Shown here: piece after piece, positions 13,740-15,674 of the stretch | How positions within the stretch are numbered: the stretch's first letter is position 1 | How the letters are laid out: the number at the start of each line of letters is the position of its first letter | Notes under the pieces: model-generated | Told to the model about the DNA's origin: nothing | Databases searched by the model: none | What the model saw: the letters and a program-made list of their open reading frames with translations, nothing else | Program-made: the position numbers and the translations under genes | DNA from: CAZAKZ01 sp964485695 | GTDB taxonomy: Bacteria; Planctomycetota; JAFGQW01 | DNA: 15,674 bases | Assembly (NCBI GenBank): GCA_964485695.1 | Contig: CAZAKZ010000127.1 | Location: 1 to 15,674 of the forward strand | Direction: 5' to 3'

Positions 13740-15371
13740 TCAGAGCGAGACCTTGGCCCAGCCGCGCTCGAAGGCGGCCCAATCCTTGTCGGTCCAGCTG
13801 CCGAAGGTGCGTTTGAAGGTCTCGTCCAGGACGTGCCGGGCCCGCTTCTTGGCCCCCTCCTTGTCGGCCTTACGCTGCGCCTGCTCCTCCTCCGCGGTCT
13901 TGGCTTCCTTTTTCTTGCCGGACTTCTTCTCCTTCTTCTTCACTTCCGTCACCACGTCATTCAAGTGCTTCAGGTAGATGACGATGACATCCTTGGTGAG
14001 CTTGTTCTTCCGGCACCTGGAAGACATGAGGTAGCGCACCAGAGAACCAGCCTGGCTCATGAGAGCCTGGTCGGACTTGCGGAGTTGCTTGTAGTACTCC
14101 TCGTCCGTCATTTTTATCAGATCCAGGCAACTCACCAGCTTGTTCTCACGCCTCCCCTTGCGAAGGTTTTCCTTTTCCCAGTCGTCCGGCTTGAAGATCA
14201 GCTTCTTTCCCTTGCACAGGGCCGTGCCCACGTACTGCCGTAAACCCCTGGAGATCCATGGTGGTAGATCCCAGATGCTGAGGTCGCTGTTTTTGTCCGA
14301 AAACCACTGCATGCAGATGCCTTCGCTGAGGCTCTCCATCTCGTGCTTGCGACTGAAGACGCCTTTCTTGGCCAGGACGATTTCCCGGGAATCGAAGGAA
14401 AACGCGTCGCCGGAGCCCAGGGCATAGCCCTTGCGTTCGTCCCAGTCCAGGCAGATGCGGAGGATGGCCTTGGGAACGTATTCCTCACCGATCTCGTACA
14501 GGTTCTTGTCCAGCCAGTTGCGGATGGCCTCGGCCTGGTTGATGACTTTCTTGGTGTACCGGCTGTCGACGTGGGTGAGAATCGTGAAGTGGGGGGACTC
14601 CTTGTGCTTCCAGCCGTCGGGCAGGGCCTCGATGGCTTTCTTGGCGATCTGGTCCGCCCGATTCTTACGGAACTTCATCCGCTCGATGGGGGACATCTTC
14701 TTCCACTTGTCAGAGGTGGGGACCTCTATCGTGGCCCCGGAGCCCTGGCCGGGCGCCTGGCCCGTCCGCTCGATCAGCTTGAACGACTTCAGGGAGCTGT
14801 AGACCGAGGACTTGAGCTTCCGGTAGCGGTTCTCGAGGACCCGGAAGTCCACGGCCAGTTCTGCGTCGGGCAGGTGGTAGATCCAGGTGACGATGCGCTG
14901 CTTGCCCCAGTAGGCGGCCTTCTCAACCTTGATCTCGCACTGGGAGACCTTGACTCCGGCGATTGCCCCCTCATCCTCCTTGCTGAAGTAGTACCCGCCG
15001 CCCACCATGGTGTTCTTGAGGTAGTCCTTGTAGTCCTTGTACTTGGTCTTGAATTGAACCCGGACGGTCTCGCCGTCGGTCTCCACTTTCCGGGTGCGCT
15101 TTTCCTTCTTTCGCTCCTCGGGGAAGACGATGATCATCATCTCCGCCTTGTAGTCGATGCCCTCCTCGTTCAGGTAGGATTGCTTTGACTGATACTTGGC
15201 GAGGATCCAGCGCTCATTGACCTTGAGCGGGATTTCCCTCCAGCCCCTGGGTACTTTGAGCTTGAAACCCCAGGTGTTGTCCACGTGATACTGAGCCGGA
15301 ACGGGTGCGTTCAGGACACCTGCGACCAGGAACAGGGCCGTGAAGCACGGCATCAGGCAGAGCCTTCTCAT
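13740..15371 (-). CDS. Exported DUF1570-like pseudo-peptidase, zinc ligands lost
   Basis: A 543-residue protein. Residues 1-27 are a signal peptide (cleavage near VPAQ). Residues about 28-200 form a beta-rich domain of the PsbP/Mog1 kind (DNTWGFKLKVPRGWREIPL). Residues about 258-385 match the peptidase domain of the next gene: SPHFTILTHVDSRYTKKVI, then EIVLAKKG, then HEMES at 343-347, and WISRGLRQYVG at 372-382. Aligned to the active partner, the second histidine of HExxH is Ser347, and the NEGLAE segment is SRGLRQ, with the glutamate ligand replaced by Arg375. Two of three zinc ligands are missing, so catalysis is unlikely. Residues about 476-513 are a Lys/Glu-rich charged linker, then a short conserved-looking end (FGSWTDKDWAAFERGWAKV). 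GGAGG nine bases before ATG 15371 supports the start. It may bind substrate or regulate the active enzyme; this is inference. Confidence 0.88.
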   Translation of the reverse strand: MRRLCLMPCFTALFLVAGVLNAPVPAQYHVDNTWGFKLKVPRGWREIPLKVNERWILAKYQSKQSYLNEEGIDYKAEMMIIVFPEERKKEKRTRKVETDGETVRVQFKTKYKDYKDYLKNTMVGGGYYFSKEDEGAIAGVKVSQCEIKVEKAAYWGKQRIVTWIYHLPDAELAVDFRVLENRYRKLKSSVYSSLKSFKLIERTGQAPGQGSGATIEVPTSDKWKKMSPIERMKFRKNRADQIAKKAIEALPDGWKHKESPHFTILTHVDSRYTKKVINQAEAIRNWLDKNLYEIGEEYVPKAILRICLDWDERKGYALGSGDAFSFDSREIVLAKKGVFSRKHEMESLSEGICMQWFSDKNSDLSIWDLPPWISRGLRQYVGTALCKGKKLIFKPDDWEKENLRKGRRENKLVSCLDLIKMTDEEYYKQLRKSDQALMSQAGSLVRYLMSSRCRKNKLTKDVIVIYLKHLNDVVTEVKKKEKKSGKKKEAKTAEEEQAQRKADKEGAKKRARHVLDETFKRTFGSWTDKDWAAFERGWAKVSL

Positions 15372-15674
15372 GGTAGTGATCCTCCGATAAGCGAGCTGTA
15401 CGTACTATCTGTAATGACCCCTGATTGAGTGGCGGCAGTTCGGTTTGAGCCGGAATCGTTCCTCGAAGTGAATTGAGACCCCGATACCCAACCAGGATAA
15501 GAAAACACCCCGGAAAATACCATATGTTTTTTGATACCAACCGGTTAAGCCGACAGAACTCCGGTCGGGGTTGGAACGGTCCGACCGTTGGGGGCTTATC
15601 TTCCAGTATGAAAACTACTTAGTTCCTGTTGAAACAAGCCGTATTTTTCATCGCCGAACTTCGTCACATCTTCA
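15372..15674. other. Upstream region of the peptidase operon, with an inverted repeat
   Basis: 303 bases with no supported gene, more AT-rich than the rest of the window. AACGGTC and GACCGTT (15575-15589) form a perfect inverted repeat around one base; overlapping CGGTCGG (15562-15568) and CCGACCG (15581-15587) can also pair. AACCGGTT lies just before, at about 15539-15546. This looks like a possible operator. I could not settle on a promoter for the minus-strand operon. Confidence 0.4.

Noticed and set aside
12409..13977. 522-residue + strand frame opposite the peptidase operon
   Set aside because: A leucine/valine/aspartate-rich mirror of lysine (AAG), glutamate (GAG) and similar codons; the minus frame has HExxH, TPRs and a signal peptide.
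15214..15540. 108-residue minus frame overlapping the start of the pseudo-peptidase gene
   Set aside because: It is out of frame with a well-supported signal peptide and ribosome site, and its second half is just a shifted reading of that gene.
1..15674. Complete defence, secretion or mobile-element system
   Set aside because: No transposase, integrase, methylase, nuclease, CRISPR repeat or toxin-antitoxin pair could be identified. The single ATPase alone is not enough to claim a system.

Overview
The window is GC-rich bacterial DNA made up mostly of genes for exported proteins. The content suggests a Planctomycetota-like lineage or a related large-genome Gram-negative group: a cysteine-marked beta-propeller (SBBP-type) protein, a BamE/SmpA-like lipoprotein, a collagen-repeat surface protein, secreted proteins that end in similar beta-rich tails, and DUF1570-like HExxH peptidases rich in lysine. 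This placement is an inference from protein style. There is no rRNA or marker gene here to confirm it. I see no tRNA, rRNA, CRISPR array, transposase, integrase or phage gene.

Layout. 197-2671 (+) encodes a secreted seven-repeat propeller protein behind a good -10 box. 2898-3449 (+) encodes a small lipoprotein whose second half looks out of frame. 3569-4882 (-) encodes a secreted protein with three degenerate internal repeats. It is divergent from a tightly coupled pair on the + strand: a collagen-like surface or fibre protein (5239-7146) and a secreted protein overlapping it by 4 bases (7143-7994). 8090-10153 (-) is an AAA/Orc1-Cdc6-type ATPase that I cannot assign to a known system. It ends in two hairpins, the second followed by a U-tract. 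10401-11405 (+) is a Gfo/Idh/MocA oxidoreductase that appears to use a TTG start. 11454-11969 (-) is a small basic winged-helix protein. 15371 to 12148 (-) is a two-gene operon: a first, apparently inactive, relative of the MA-clan metallopeptidases, then an intact HExxH...NE enzyme with TPR repeats.

How the genes work together. Four of the nine genes (propeller, three-repeat protein, collagen-like protein and its coupled partner) look like envelope or surface proteins. Three of these four carry a similar C-terminal beta-rich module, which may be a shared sorting or anchoring tail. The peptidase and pseudo-peptidase pair, both exported and lysine-rich, is the most distinctive two-gene unit. 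The ATPase and oxidoreductase are divergently arranged with no clear functional link. No complete recognised defence, secretion or biosynthetic system is present. The best candidates for something undescribed are the active/inactive peptidase pair, the shared C-terminal tail, and the orphan ATPase.
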